Origin: [Clostridium] hylemonae DSM 15053
GTDB taxonomy: Bacteria > Bacillota > Clostridia > Lachnospirales > Lachnospiraceae
Direction: 5' to 3'
Assembly (NCBI RefSeq): GCF_008281175.1
Contig: NZ_CP036524.1
Span: forward strand, 2,108,001 to 2,172,000
Length of the DNA stretch: 64,000 nt
Shown: one piece after another, positions 8,884 to 16,803 of the stretch
Position numbering within the stretch: position 1 is the stretch's first letter
Layout of the letters: the number at the start of each line of letters is the position of its first letter
Notes under the pieces: model-generated
Seen by the model: the letters and a program-made list of their open reading frames with translations, nothing else
Told to the model about the DNA's origin: nothing
Database searches by the model: none
Translations under genes and position numbers: made by a program

Positions 8884-9354
8884 TTAAAGACTATTCACCC
8901 AAGTAATAAGTTCCTGATCGGATACCCGGTTCAACATTTTGCCTTTCTCCCAGTTTGCGGTCGGGCAGAGCGATTTCAGCACTTCTACGGTCTTGCCCAT
9001 TCCGCTGCCGCCGCTGGTTGCAAAGGGAACTATGGTCTTTCCCGAAAAATCATAGCTTTCCACAAAAGTGTTGATAATGGCAGGCGCAACATACCACCAA
9101 ATCGGGAAACCGATAAACACGGTGTCATAGTCCCCCATATTGGGAAGTCGTTCAGCTATTTGAGGGCGAGATGTTGGGGCGCTCATTTCAACGGAACTGC
9201 GGCTCTTTTTGTTTGTCCAATCAAGGTCAGCACGGGTATATGGAACAGCAGGTTTAATTTCAAAGAGGTCGGCACCTTCCGCCTTTGCCAAACGCTCGGC
9301 TGCAGTTTTGGTAACACCGCTTGCCGAAAAGTATGTAACTAACTTTTTACTCAT
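8884..9354 (-). CDS. Flavodoxin (cytoplasmic)
   Basis: A 156-residue flavodoxin of the short clostridial type. The FMN phosphate loop reads YFSASGVTK, and the WWYVAP and FATSGGSGMG loops that cover the flavin are present. The frame opens at 9387, but GGAGG 9 nt before ATG 9354 and the fold boundary favour the later start. It has no signal peptide, unlike the two flavodoxin lipoproteins upstream. It probably shuttles electrons or acts as an FMN-dependent quinone/carbonyl reductase. Confidence 0.9.
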   Translation of the reverse strand: MSKKLVTYFSASGVTKTAAERLAKAEGADLFEIKPAVPYTRADLDWTNKKSRSSVEMSAPTSRPQIAERLPNMGDYDTVFIGFPIWWYVAPAIINTFVESYDFSGKTIVPFATSGGSGMGKTVEVLKSLCPTANWEKGKMLNRVSDQELITWVNSL

Positions 9355-9355
9355 T

Positions 9356-9799
9356 TTATTTGTCCTCCAATTTATTGTATTCTTCATCGTTTACAGGCTC
9401 ACACCATTCATTTGAGGTGTTCTCGCCCGGCACTTCTACGGCGATATGAGAGAACCAGCTATCTTTTTTCGCTCCGTGCCAATGTTTCACCTCTGCCGGA
9501 ATGGTAATTACCGTTCCGGCGGTGAGAGAAACAGGCGGTTTATTTTCTTCCTGATACCACCCCTCGCCCGCTGTGCAAATGAGAAGCTGACCGCCACCAC
9601 TTTTGGCGTGATGAATGTGCCAGTTGTTACGGCAACCCGGTTCAAAGGTTACATTAGCAAGGAAAACGGCTGTTTCCTGCGGATTTGTCAACGGGTTTAA
9701 AAAGGATTTGCCTATGAAATATTTTGCAAATGCTTCGTTTGGATTACCCGTTCCGAAAACATTGATTTTTTCAAATTGCTTTTTATCCAAAACTTTCAT
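9356..9799 (-). CDS. Cupin domain protein
   Basis: A single-domain cupin of 147 residues. Metal ligands are visible: WHIHH near residue 61, with Glu/Gln following, and the second motif VKHWHGA near 107. The family is often annotated with carboxymuconolactone decarboxylases, and a CMD gene follows in the same operon. The stop codon lies 2 nt from the flavodoxin ATG and the flavodoxin ribosome site lies inside its end. Substrate unknown. Confidence 0.88.
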   Translation of the reverse strand: MKVLDKKQFEKINVFGTGNPNEAFAKYFIGKSFLNPLTNPQETAVFLANVTFEPGCRNNWHIHHAKSGGGQLLICTAGEGWYQEENKPPVSLTAGTVITIPAEVKHWHGAKKDSWFSHIAVEVPGENTSNEWCEPVNDEEYNKLEDK

Positions 9800-9816
9800 T
9801 GTTCAAAGCACCTCCT

Positions 9817-11262
9817 TTATTGAATCCCATTGCTGTTCAGCCATTCAGTAACATCACCCGAAAGCTCCGAACCACCCGAATAGTGAATAGAAAGAGCTTC
9901 ACCCATTGTAGCGTCCGGCGCAAGTTTGGTAATAGCCGTCAAGCTTTGTCCGAAGCGACCGCCGCCGTGAGAGCAGAACGGAAGTATCGTTTTACCCGAA
10001 AAATCGTATTCTTCAAGAAAAGAAGCAATCGGCATAGGAATTGAAGCCCACCAGTTGGGATAACCGATCATAACGGTATCGTATTCGTCCATATTATCTA
10101 TATGGCTTGTAAGCTCCGGGCGGGCTTGTGCGTTCTGATCTCGCTGTGCTTCGTCCAAAACGGTGTTATAATCACTCGAATATGGATTTACCAATGTGAT
10201 TTCAAACAAGTCTGCGCCCGTCTGATGCTTGATTTCTTCGGCAACGCCCTTTGTATTTCCGCCCCAAGAGAAATATGCAATCAAAATTTTACCGTCGCCG
10301 TTTCCTCCTGTGATTTGTGAACCTATGCCGGATACGCTACCTGTCCCGGGCGTAGCATTTCGCACTAAACGAATCCCAAGATTAAAACTACCCTTGTTCT
10401 GTTCCAGCGTGGCACGGTAGGCAGAACGCATATTTTTTGCAAAGTCATTCCAACCGCCGCCACGATAAACCCGCAGAGTGCCGGAAACGGGGCCTGCGGG
10501 GTCGGTTTGTTCTTCAACTCCATATTCGCCGTAATAATCCCATACCCATTCGCTTACATTGCCGTGCATATTGTAAAGCCCGTAAGGATTTTCGGGAAAA
10601 CTGTCTATCGGGACGGTGGTTTCTCTGTACTCACCGGGTTTTACTTCCAAATTACCTTGTGAAAAATAGTTATCCTCTATTTCATAAGGGTAATGGCTGT
10701 AATAGTTTGCGTCCTCGGCACTCGGAGAGTTTTCCATATAAAACGGTGTCGTCGTCCCGGCTCGGCAGGCATATTCCCATTCCGCTTCGGTGGGTAGGCG
10801 GTAGCCGTTTGCACTTCTGTCCCAAGAAACATTCTGTCCGTCAATTGTATAAACCGGGGTTAAGCCGTCCTTTTCGCTTCGGGCGTTGCAGTAAGCTACT
10901 GCGTCGAGCCAAGAGATATTTTCGAGCGGCAGATCATCTCCTTTGAAATTGCTGGGATTATTGCCTGTGATTTCTTCATATTCCTTTTGCGTCAGTTCGT
11001 ATTTGCTCATATAGAAATCGCTGACTGTAACCAAGTGCTGTGTTTCATCAGCACTACGCCACGCTTCGGAATCGGGGCTGCCCATTTGGAATGAACCGCC
11101 TTTAATTAAAACAAAGTTTTCGGGAACCTGCATATCTGTTACCTCCAAAGAATTGCTTTCAGGCGGCTGTTCTGAACCTGTGTCAGAATCTTCCGACTGA
11201 CTGCAAGCCGCCAGAGAGAAAATGAGGGAAAGCGATAAAAGCAGAGATACAAATTTTTTCAT
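9817..11262 (-). CDS. Lipoprotein fusion: SUMF1/FGE-like domain plus flavodoxin
   Basis: 481 residues: lipoprotein signal with lipobox LAAC (Cys20), short linker, a formylglycine-generating-enzyme-like domain (about 48-305, with LPTEAEWEYACRAG, YGLYNMHGNVSEWVWD and RVYRGGGWND), a Gly/Ser linker, then a full flavodoxin (325-481; YFSWGGNTK, YPNWWAS, SHGGGRFG). The FGE catalytic cysteine position reads KNMRSAYR, where active enzymes have Cys before the Arg, so formylglycine formation is unlikely. The protein should be anchored on the outer face of the membrane and hold FMN there. The pairing is rare in my experience. Confidence 0.88.
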   Translation of the reverse strand: MKKFVSLLLSLSLIFSLAACSQSEDSDTGSEQPPESNSLEVTDMQVPENFVLIKGGSFQMGSPDSEAWRSADETQHLVTVSDFYMSKYELTQKEYEEITGNNPSNFKGDDLPLENISWLDAVAYCNARSEKDGLTPVYTIDGQNVSWDRSANGYRLPTEAEWEYACRAGTTTPFYMENSPSAEDANYYSHYPYEIEDNYFSQGNLEVKPGEYRETTVPIDSFPENPYGLYNMHGNVSEWVWDYYGEYGVEEQTDPAGPVSGTLRVYRGGGWNDFAKNMRSAYRATLEQNKGSFNLGIRLVRNATPGTGSVSGIGSQITGGNGDGKILIAYFSWGGNTKGVAEEIKHQTGADLFEITLVNPYSSDYNTVLDEAQRDQNAQARPELTSHIDNMDEYDTVMIGYPNWWASIPMPIASFLEEYDFSGKTILPFCSHGGGRFGQSLTAITKLAPDATMGEALSIHYSGGSELSGDVTEWLNSNGIQ

Positions 11263-11273
11263 AAAATGCCCTC

Positions 11274-11972
11274 CTATTTCGCAAGTCCTATATTATTTAA
11301 CCACTCGCTGACTGCATTATCGGGATTTGACGATGAACCGCTGCCGATATGAAATCCCTCCGTTACGGTAGCGTTAGGCTCAAGGGATTTTACCTCATTT
11401 ACTGTTCCAGAAAGCCCGCTGCCTCCGCTGGTGCAGAATAGGGCAACCGTCTTGCCGGACAGATCATAAGTATCAAAAAATGTGTAGAGAATCATCGGCA
11501 TATCGCCCCACCAGTTCGGAAAGCCTACATAGACTACATCGTACTGCTCAAAGTTTTCGATGTTGCCGGAAATTGCAGGGCGGGCATCGTTTCTCTGTTC
11601 CTCCTGTGCCAAATCCACAACAGCATCATAATCGTCGCTGTACGGTGTGGCGGGTACAATTTCAAAAATGTCGGAATCCGTTTGGCTCTGAATAGACTTT
11701 GCGACATTTTCGGTATTGCCCGACCAAGAGAAATAAACGACTAATGATTTAGAACCTGTTTCGGTAGGTGCGGAAGAATTACTTGGATTATTCGATTCTT
11801 CGACAGGCTGGGAAGAATCGTTTTGACTATTTGATTCTTCCGCAGGCGTAGAACTTTGGTCGCTTGATTGCTGTGTGGGAGAGGACGATCCCTCATTCGT
11901 TGTGCTGTTGCTGCAAGCTGCAAGAGAGAACAGCAGGGTAAGAACCACAAGAATTGAAAATACTTTTTTCAT
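11274..11972 (-). CDS. Flavodoxin lipoprotein
   Basis: A 232-residue exported flavodoxin: signal peptide with lipobox LAAC (Cys20), a long Ser/Gln/Asn/Glu-rich linker (about 21-75), then a flavodoxin domain (YFSWSGNTE phosphate loop, FPNWWGDMP, CTSGGSGLSG). A TTG at 11990 also opens the frame but overlaps the ribosome site; AGGAG 10 nt before ATG 11972 sets the start. It lies just downstream of the MerR gene and upstream of the SUMF1-flavodoxin gene, and its flavodoxin domain is similar to the one in that fusion. Confidence 0.9.
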   Translation of the reverse strand: MKKVFSILVVLTLLFSLAACSNSTTNEGSSSPTQQSSDQSSTPAEESNSQNDSSQPVEESNNPSNSSAPTETGSKSLVVYFSWSGNTENVAKSIQSQTDSDIFEIVPATPYSDDYDAVVDLAQEEQRNDARPAISGNIENFEQYDVVYVGFPNWWGDMPMILYTFFDTYDLSGKTVALFCTSGGSGLSGTVNEVKSLEPNATVTEGFHIGSGSSSNPDNAVSEWLNNIGLAK

Positions 11973-11993
11973 TGTGAAAACTCCTTTCAAGTT

Positions 11994-12347
11994 TTATTTT
12001 TGATTGCTTTTTTGTATTTCAAACCGAAGATAATCCAAGCGGTCTAATTGCTTTTCCTTAAAGTGAATTTCATCGAGTGTTCCGTTTCTTTTTTCACCGA
12101 GCATTTTAAGCCGTTCTTTTTCGGTAGATTTTCCTTTTAACAGTAAACGCATATATTTTTTCACCTCATCGTTGGTGAATCCGATGTCGTGAAGCGTCAT
12201 AATGGTACTTAATCGTTCAATATCGCTTTCATCATAATGCCACGAACCCATAACTTTTTTGACTTCTCCGCACAATCCCCAGCTTTCATATTCCTGCAAG
12301 ATTTTAAGGGGGATTTTATATCGTTCACTTGCTTCATTGATTGTCAT
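11994..12347 (-). CDS. MerR-family transcriptional regulator
   Basis: A 117-residue regulator with an N-terminal winged helix (MTINEASERYKIPLKILQEYE, with GSWHYDESDIERL as the wing) and a C-terminal coiled coil. The C-terminus has no cysteine cluster or large effector domain, so the signal is unclear. It is the first gene of the flavodoxin operon, 21 nt ahead of the flavodoxin lipoprotein, and probably controls it. Confidence 0.88.
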   Translation of the reverse strand: MTINEASERYKIPLKILQEYESWGLCGEVKKVMGSWHYDESDIERLSTIMTLHDIGFTNDEVKKYMRLLLKGKSTEKERLKMLGEKRNGTLDEIHFKEKQLDRLDYLRFEIQKSNQK

Positions 12348-12370
12348 ATCAAACTCCCTTTCTTATAAGG

Positions 12371-12408
12371 ATAAAAAATAAAGGTGCTCCGTCTTGGAAC
12401 ACCTTTAT
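12371..12408 (-). terminator. Terminator after the LysR gene
   Basis: AAAGGTG-TTCC and GGAGCACCTTT form a stem on the minus strand, followed by TATTTTTTA. It separates the LysR gene from the MerR-flavodoxin operon, which must therefore have its own promoter. Confidence 0.75.
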
Positions 12409-12439
12409 TATAAATCTGGCTATTTGAAATGTCTAACGC

Positions 12440-13330
12440 TTATATTCTATCGTCAGAAATGCTTTTCAGGTATTGAGTTGCAAAATCTATAAACGCAGAA
12501 GTTGTGGCAGAAAACATTTGCTCTTTTTTCCACGCCAATGCAGTATCAATTTTGAGAGCAGGTTTAAGAGGTATAAATCGCAATCCGTCGTAGTTACAAT
12601 TCAATTTGATCCCGATTACTGCACCGATATTGCTTTGAGCCATCATTGCCTCATTATATAATAAGTTTCCTTTTGCAATAATATCGATCTGTGTAGCATA
12701 TTCACCAAACCACTTGCCGATATTACTCTGTGCAAAATCTCCCAAGGGCAGGATTAGCGGAATTCCAACCAAATCCTGCGGTACAATGAACTCTTTCCCT
12801 ATAAGCGAGGAATCCTCTCGTACCAAAGCTCCCCATTCTTCTTGAATGGGCATACTGATAAACTCATATTTCCGTATGTCAATCGGTTCAGACATCAAGC
12901 CTATATCCAAAAGACCTCTTCCTATGCGATCGCGAATGTTTTCGGCATTTCCGCTGTAAAATTCATAGCGTACAAGGGGGTACTTTTGACGAAACTGGGC
13001 AATGCAATCTGTCAAACAGCGAGTAGATAAAAATTCACCGCTACCAATTGATATAATGCCTTCCAGATTTTCATCCTTTTGCAGAAAATCCCGTTTCGTT
13101 TTGTCTGCCAAAGATAAAATCTCCTGTGCTCGGCGTTTTAATATCATTCCGTCCTCGGTTAAAATAATATTGTGATTGCTACGGACAAATAGCTTAACTC
13201 CAAGCTCCTGTTCCAAATCGGCAATTTGGCGTGATAGTGTCGGCTGTGTCAAGTGAAGCTGTTGTGCTGCTTTTGTAAAATTTTCTTCTCTTGCAACTGC
13301 CAAAAAATAATTTAATACACGAAGTTCCAT
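12440..13330 (-). CDS. LysR-family transcriptional regulator
   Basis: 296 residues with the standard LysR plan: winged helix at 1-60 (MELRVLNYFLAVAREENFTKAAQQLHLTQ region) and an effector domain of periplasmic-binding fold from about 90 to 290. LysR proteins with this start are common beside flavodoxin/aldo-keto reductase operons in clostridia. It is in the same orientation as the redox operon rather than divergent, with a terminator between. The effector is unknown. Confidence 0.9.
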   Translation of the reverse strand: MELRVLNYFLAVAREENFTKAAQQLHLTQPTLSRQIADLEQELGVKLFVRSNHNIILTEDGMILKRRAQEILSLADKTKRDFLQKDENLEGIISIGSGEFLSTRCLTDCIAQFRQKYPLVRYEFYSGNAENIRDRIGRGLLDIGLMSEPIDIRKYEFISMPIQEEWGALVREDSSLIGKEFIVPQDLVGIPLILPLGDFAQSNIGKWFGEYATQIDIIAKGNLLYNEAMMAQSNIGAVIGIKLNCNYDGLRFIPLKPALKIDTALAWKKEQMFSATTSAFIDFATQYLKSISDDRI

Positions 13331-13439
13331 ACAAGCACCTCCGTAGACAGTATATCATGGGAATGGTGCAAAAACAATATAGCTATAAATTAGAAATGCC
13401 TAATTAGCATATCAAATGTTTTCAGTCTCTGATTTCCGA

Positions 13440-13814
13440 TTAGATGTAAATCAAATTGCCATTTACAATCTCTATCGTTCGATTATGGATATTGTTCATC
13501 TTCTGTACCCACAGCATTTGATGTTCAGTTTTTAGTTTTTCTGTCACGCCCTCTTGCTCGGCAAGTTGATCTACCAGCCGAAAAAACATATTCTCCGCTT
13601 GCTCCTCAACATCAGCAAGATAGCTATTCAACTTGCCTCTTGTCAGCAAATTCATATACAAAACCTTATAGTTTTGCTTTAAGTATCTTGCCTGCTGTTG
13701 TCCCCATATTCATATGAACCTTATTCCATTTTCAGGCAACTGTAAATTAGGGATAAAATAATCTGTAACTTGTGTGTATGTACCGACCATTTCTTCAAAG
13801 ATTGATTTTGCCAT
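13440..13814 (-). pseudogene. tnpV-family transposon protein, nonsense-interrupted
   Basis: The frame starts at ATG 13814 behind AAGGAGG and encodes MAKSIFEEMVGTYTQ and on to an internal TGA in RFI-stop-IWGQQQARY. It resumes to the end at 13440 with the TnpV-typical text YMNLLTRGKLNSYLADVEEQA and WVQKMNNI. TnpV-like proteins of about 110-120 residues accompany TnpX-type recombinases; their function is not established. The nonsense codon suggests decay, in line with the broken recombinase. Confidence 0.78.
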
Positions 13815-13827
13815 TGCGTTGTCCTCC

Positions 13828-13911
13828 TTATATGACTTTGAATTTCTTTTTCTTGGCATTTGTATATTTTATGAGCAATTCATCTACTGCGTCTGTATTT
13901 TGTTCTCGCAT
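13828..13911 (-). CDS. 27-residue Lys-rich peptide upstream of tnpV
   Basis: ATG 13911 follows AAGGAGG at a good distance and opens a 27-codon frame ending KKKKFKVI. The stop lies 13 nt before tnpV, whose ribosome site overlaps this gene's end. Position and ribosome site suggest a real leader peptide or small element protein. I do not recognise it. Confidence 0.4.
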   Translation of the reverse strand: MREQNTDAVDELLIKYTNAKKKKFKVI

Positions 13912-13990
13912 AGTTTTGACCTCCTTGAGCATATTGTAAACAATTAGGAGAAGAATTACGAATGTGCGATTTGATTTCTTTTGCATAAGA

Positions 13991-14034
13991 AAAAGACACC
14001 GAGAAAAGTATCTCTACCTTTCTCGGTGTCTTTC
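13991..14034. terminator. Strong bidirectional hairpin inside the right island end
   Basis: AAAGACACCGAGAAA pairs perfectly with TTTCTCGGTGTCTTT around a 13-nt loop. A-tracts and T-tracts flank both sides. It would stop transcription entering the island from metA and the zinc ribbon gene, or leaving it. Confidence 0.7.
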
Positions 14035-14082
14035 GCCTTTGCAACACCCGTAATGGTTAGTATTCTGATGTGTTTTCAAATT

Positions 14083-14127
14083 ACTTCCTTATCGGGCGTT
14101 AGCAAATCTAACAGCTCCTTTTTTATT
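14083..14127 (-). repeat. Right boundary repeat of the 9.7-kb island
   Basis: The inverted partner of 4455-4499 (38 of 45 identical by eye). On the minus strand it contains the small palindrome GTTAG-ATTTG-CTAAC, which is degraded in the left copy. It overlaps the last codon of the zinc ribbon gene, whose TAA stop is formed by the first bases of the repeat. Confidence 0.6.
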
Positions 14128-14323
14128 CTTTTAACTTAGATATTAATATCTTACAGTTATCACAATAATATGCCTCGATAAACGGGCGGTCCTCTATAAT
14201 TGATGTCAGCCTGATGCCTCCTCCAAACGGAAATCTCCGCTCTGACGGAACCCATTTAAGGGCGTACCGGTCTTGCCATATTTTACCTGGCTTCATGTTT
14301 TTATTACAATAAGGACATTTCAT
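14123..14323 (-). CDS. Small zinc-ribbon protein (DUF6487-like)
   Basis: A 66-residue protein with two CxxC knuckles, CPYCNKNM at the N-terminus and YYCDNCKILIS near the C-terminus, consistent with one zinc ribbon. It resembles the DUF6487 family (MKCPYC start, AYYC-KC end). Function unknown. Its stop codon sits in the right boundary repeat, so its natural C-terminus may have been altered by the insertion. Confidence 0.7.
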   Translation of the reverse strand: MKCPYCNKNMKPGKIWQDRYALKWVPSERRFPFGGGIRLTSIIEDRPFIEAYYCDNCKILISKLKE

Positions 14324-14403
14324 ATTATTAATAGTTTTCTTCCTAATTTTGCTGGTTTCCAGTTACATTTTGTAACGTGTCGGCCGCAGGCTTTATCAAA
14401 GAT

Positions 14404-15324
14404 TTAAAACGGTGTCCCGTCCAGATCGTAAGGGGTCACCTGATACACGTAATAATTGAGCCAGTTCGTATAAAGATTGTTGGCATGCGCTCTCCACGTG
14501 AGCAGCGGCCTGTTCTCCGGATCGTCGTCCGGATAATAGTTTACAGGACATTCTATCTCCAGCCCTTTTCCGACGTCCCGCTTATATTCTCCGTCCAGCG
14601 TGATCCTGTCATATTCCGGATGTCCCATCACAAAGATCTGGCGGCCGGCCTGCGCCATCACCAGAAACGCCCCGGCTTCCTCAGATTCCGCGAGCATTGT
14701 CAGCCTCTCATCCGCGTGTATCTTCTCCGCCGGTACGTCCGTATGCCTGGAATGAGGCGCATAAAATACATCATCAAACCCCCGCACGAGCGGTATCTTC
14801 CGGTTCATCACTCTGTGGCGGAACACGCCGAAGCGCTTGTGCTCAAGAGGCACCTTGTCGATGCCGTAATGATGGTACAGCCCCGCCTGGGCTCCCCAGC
14901 ACAGATGAAGCGTGGAAGTGACATGTGTTGTCGTCCAGTCCATGATCTCCTTTAATTCCTCCCAATAGTCCACTTCTTCAAACGGCATCTGTTCCACCGG
15001 CGCCCCGGTGATGATAAAACCGTCGAACTTCTGCTCTTTTATCTCCCCGAAAGTCTGGTAAAACTTGTTCAGATGGCTTGTCGGCGTATTCTTCGACTCA
15101 TGGCTCGAGACATTGACAAATATCACGTCAACCTGCAGCGGTGTGTTGGACAGCGACCGGAGTATCTGAAGTTCCGTCTCCTCCTTAAGCGGCATCAGAT
15201 TCAGCAGTCCGATCCTGATGGGGCGGATATCCTGATGTGTCGCCCGGAACTCATCCATCACAAATATATTCTCGCGCTCTAATATCTCTTTGACCGGAAG
15301 ATCATTCTGTACTCTGATAGGCAT
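14404..15324 (-). CDS. metA: Homoserine O-acetyltransferase (MetA family)
   Basis: 306 residues, the normal length. It acylates homoserine in methionine synthesis. The catalytic Cys lies in LHLCWGAQAG (about 142), with His and Glu in MGHPEYD (about 235-237). Residue 111 is Glu in TGAPVEQ; in this family Glu there marks acetyl-CoA use and Gly marks succinyl-CoA use, so acetyl transfer is predicted despite the usual succinyltransferase name. It starts 2 nt after the AI-2E permease gene and shares its promoter. I see no SAM riboswitch ahead of it. Confidence 0.95.
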   Translation of the reverse strand: MPIRVQNDLPVKEILERENIFVMDEFRATHQDIRPIRIGLLNLMPLKEETELQILRSLSNTPLQVDVIFVNVSSHESKNTPTSHLNKFYQTFGEIKEQKFDGFIITGAPVEQMPFEEVDYWEELKEIMDWTTTHVTSTLHLCWGAQAGLYHHYGIDKVPLEHKRFGVFRHRVMNRKIPLVRGFDDVFYAPHSRHTDVPAEKIHADERLTMLAESEEAGAFLVMAQAGRQIFVMGHPEYDRITLDGEYKRDVGKGLEIECPVNYYPDDDPENRPLLTWRAHANNLYTNWLNYYVYQVTPYDLDGTPF

Positions 15325-15326
15325 CT

Positions 15327-16700
15327 TTATTTTCCCTCACTTTCCTTTTTCTCTGTCTTGTACTCTTCGGAATGGATATATTTTCCCTGATTGTCCACAT
15401 AGCTCAGCATGTCATAGTATTTTGAGTCCGCCGGCAGCTTTTTCCGCTCAAGCTTGTTGTTCAATATCATCTGTACGATGTAGTAGATAACCGCAAATGT
15501 AGGGACTCCCATGATCATACCGACAAATCCGAACAGGCCTCCTCCGAGAAGGATCGCCACGATCACCCAGAAAGCCGACAGACCTGTGGAATCACCCAGA
15601 ATCTTCGGACCGAGTATATTTCCGTCAAACTGCTGCAGCAGCAGTACAAAGAGAATAAAGTATATCCCTTTTACCGGGTCTGACAGCAATATGAGCACAG
15701 CGCTCGGTATCGCGCCGATATAAGGGCCAAAAAACGGGATCACGTTCGTGACGCCGATGATCACGCTGACAAGCACCGTGTAAGGCATGTTGAGAATGGA
15801 AAGGCCCATAAAACACAACACTCCGATGATCAGTGAATCAATGATCTTTCCTATAATAAAGCCGCCGAATATCTCATTGCTCTTTGTCGCCAGGTGCAGC
15901 AGCATATTGCCGTGTTCCGGTTTCATGAGCGCATAGACGGTTTTCTTGCTCTGCCGGGAGAAGGTCTCCTTGCTGAACAGTATATAGATAGATATGATAA
16001 TACCGATGAGCGCATTGATGATCTCACTGATGATACTGATGACCCCTACCGTCAGATTGGACATGATGTCATTCGCCCTCGTCAGAAGGTCCGTTCTCAG
16101 CCATGTCTGCAGCATGTCTGTCCCTTCCTCCACTGCGGTCTTGATGAGCGCCCCTGTCGTAGAGTCCTCAAGCTTTACATTGTTAAGCTTGTCAACGAGC
16201 TCATTGAGCTGGCCCGGCAGTGTGAATACAAGATTACGTATACTGGAATATAATTCCGGTATGAGCAGATTGCACAGCGTAATGATCAATACAAAGAGAA
16301 TAATGATGGACAGAAATATCCCGCATGCTCTCGAAAGCTTTCGCGCGCCGTCGTGTTTTTTTATCTTCTTTTCAAGGACCGGTCTAAGGTAGTTGTCTAC
16401 CTGCTTCACAATGGGATTCATCAGATACGCAAACACACAGCCGTAAATGACAGGCTTTAGCACATCAAAAATCTTCGTAAATCCTTCCGACAGATTCGTC
16501 AGCCGCAGCAGCGCAAAGTAAAACAAAATACTTGCCGCCACTACAAGAAAAGCCGTCATTCCCCTGTTGAACTGCTGGCGGATCTTCGACGGACCCTTGC
16601 CCCCGAACCGGGGCTGTTTTGCATAATAGTCAGAACGCTTCCCTTTTTCCTGACTTTTTTCCTGACCGTCTTCCTGGTTGTTTTTATTTTCATTATCCAT
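15327..16700 (-). CDS. AI-2E family (PerM/YtvI) transporter
   Basis: A 457-residue polytopic protein of the AI-2E transporter superfamily, with a Lys-rich cytoplasmic N-terminus, about seven transmembrane segments, and the family's GLFGFVGMIMGVPTFAVIYY end segment. It precedes metA in an apparent two-gene operon with a strong promoter. Substrates of this family vary (AI-2, ions, amino acids), and none is implied here. Confidence 0.9.
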   Translation of the reverse strand: MDNENKNNQEDGQEKSQEKGKRSDYYAKQPRFGGKGPSKIRQQFNRGMTAFLVVAASILFYFALLRLTNLSEGFTKIFDVLKPVIYGCVFAYLMNPIVKQVDNYLRPVLEKKIKKHDGARKLSRACGIFLSIIILFVLIITLCNLLIPELYSSIRNLVFTLPGQLNELVDKLNNVKLEDSTTGALIKTAVEEGTDMLQTWLRTDLLTRANDIMSNLTVGVISIISEIINALIGIIISIYILFSKETFSRQSKKTVYALMKPEHGNMLLHLATKSNEIFGGFIIGKIIDSLIIGVLCFMGLSILNMPYTVLVSVIIGVTNVIPFFGPYIGAIPSAVLILLSDPVKGIYFILFVLLLQQFDGNILGPKILGDSTGLSAFWVIVAILLGGGLFGFVGMIMGVPTFAVIYYIVQMILNNKLERKKLPADSKYYDMLSYVDNQGKYIHSEEYKTEKKESEGK

Positions 16701-16732
16701 TTAAATGAGCACCTCTCTACGCAATTAAAATT

Positions 16733-16761
16733 ATTATACCCTCTGTACAAAACCGCGTCAA
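16733..16761 (-). promoter_or_regulatory. Sigma-A promoter of the AI-2E/metA operon
   Basis: TTGACG (16756-16761) and TATAAT (16733-16738) are 17 bp apart on the minus strand, 33 nt from the permease start. It lies just past the terminator of the BMC operon. Confidence 0.8.
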
Positions 16762-16763
16762 CC

Positions 16764-16792
16764 AAAAAGGGAAGCTTAATGCTTCCCTTTTT
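16764..16792 (-). terminator. Terminator of the BMC operon
   Basis: AAAAAGGGAAGC and GCTTCCCTTTTT form a perfect 12-bp stem around a 5-nt loop, 11 nt after the NhaC stop. This marks the 3' end of the 15-gene transcript. Confidence 0.88.
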
Positions 16793-16803
16793 ATCGTACG
16801 ATA

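Larger units (their letters stand above)
4455..14127. mobile_element. Decayed integrative element carrying flavodoxin/redox cargo
   Basis: The segment between the two inverted 45-bp repeats carries a large serine recombinase remnant just inside the left end and a tnpV remnant near the right end, both hallmarks of Tn4451/TnpX-type clostridial elements. All its genes lie on the minus strand and look AT-richer than the flanks. Recombinase and tnpV are broken, so the element is probably fixed. No conjugation or mobilisation gene is seen. Boundaries are inferred from the repeats, not from an empty-site comparison. Confidence 0.6.

Noticed and set aside
15325-16732. SAM riboswitch or methionine T-box ahead of metA
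   Set aside because: metA starts 2 nt after the permease gene and the permease leader is only about 30 nt, too short for either.
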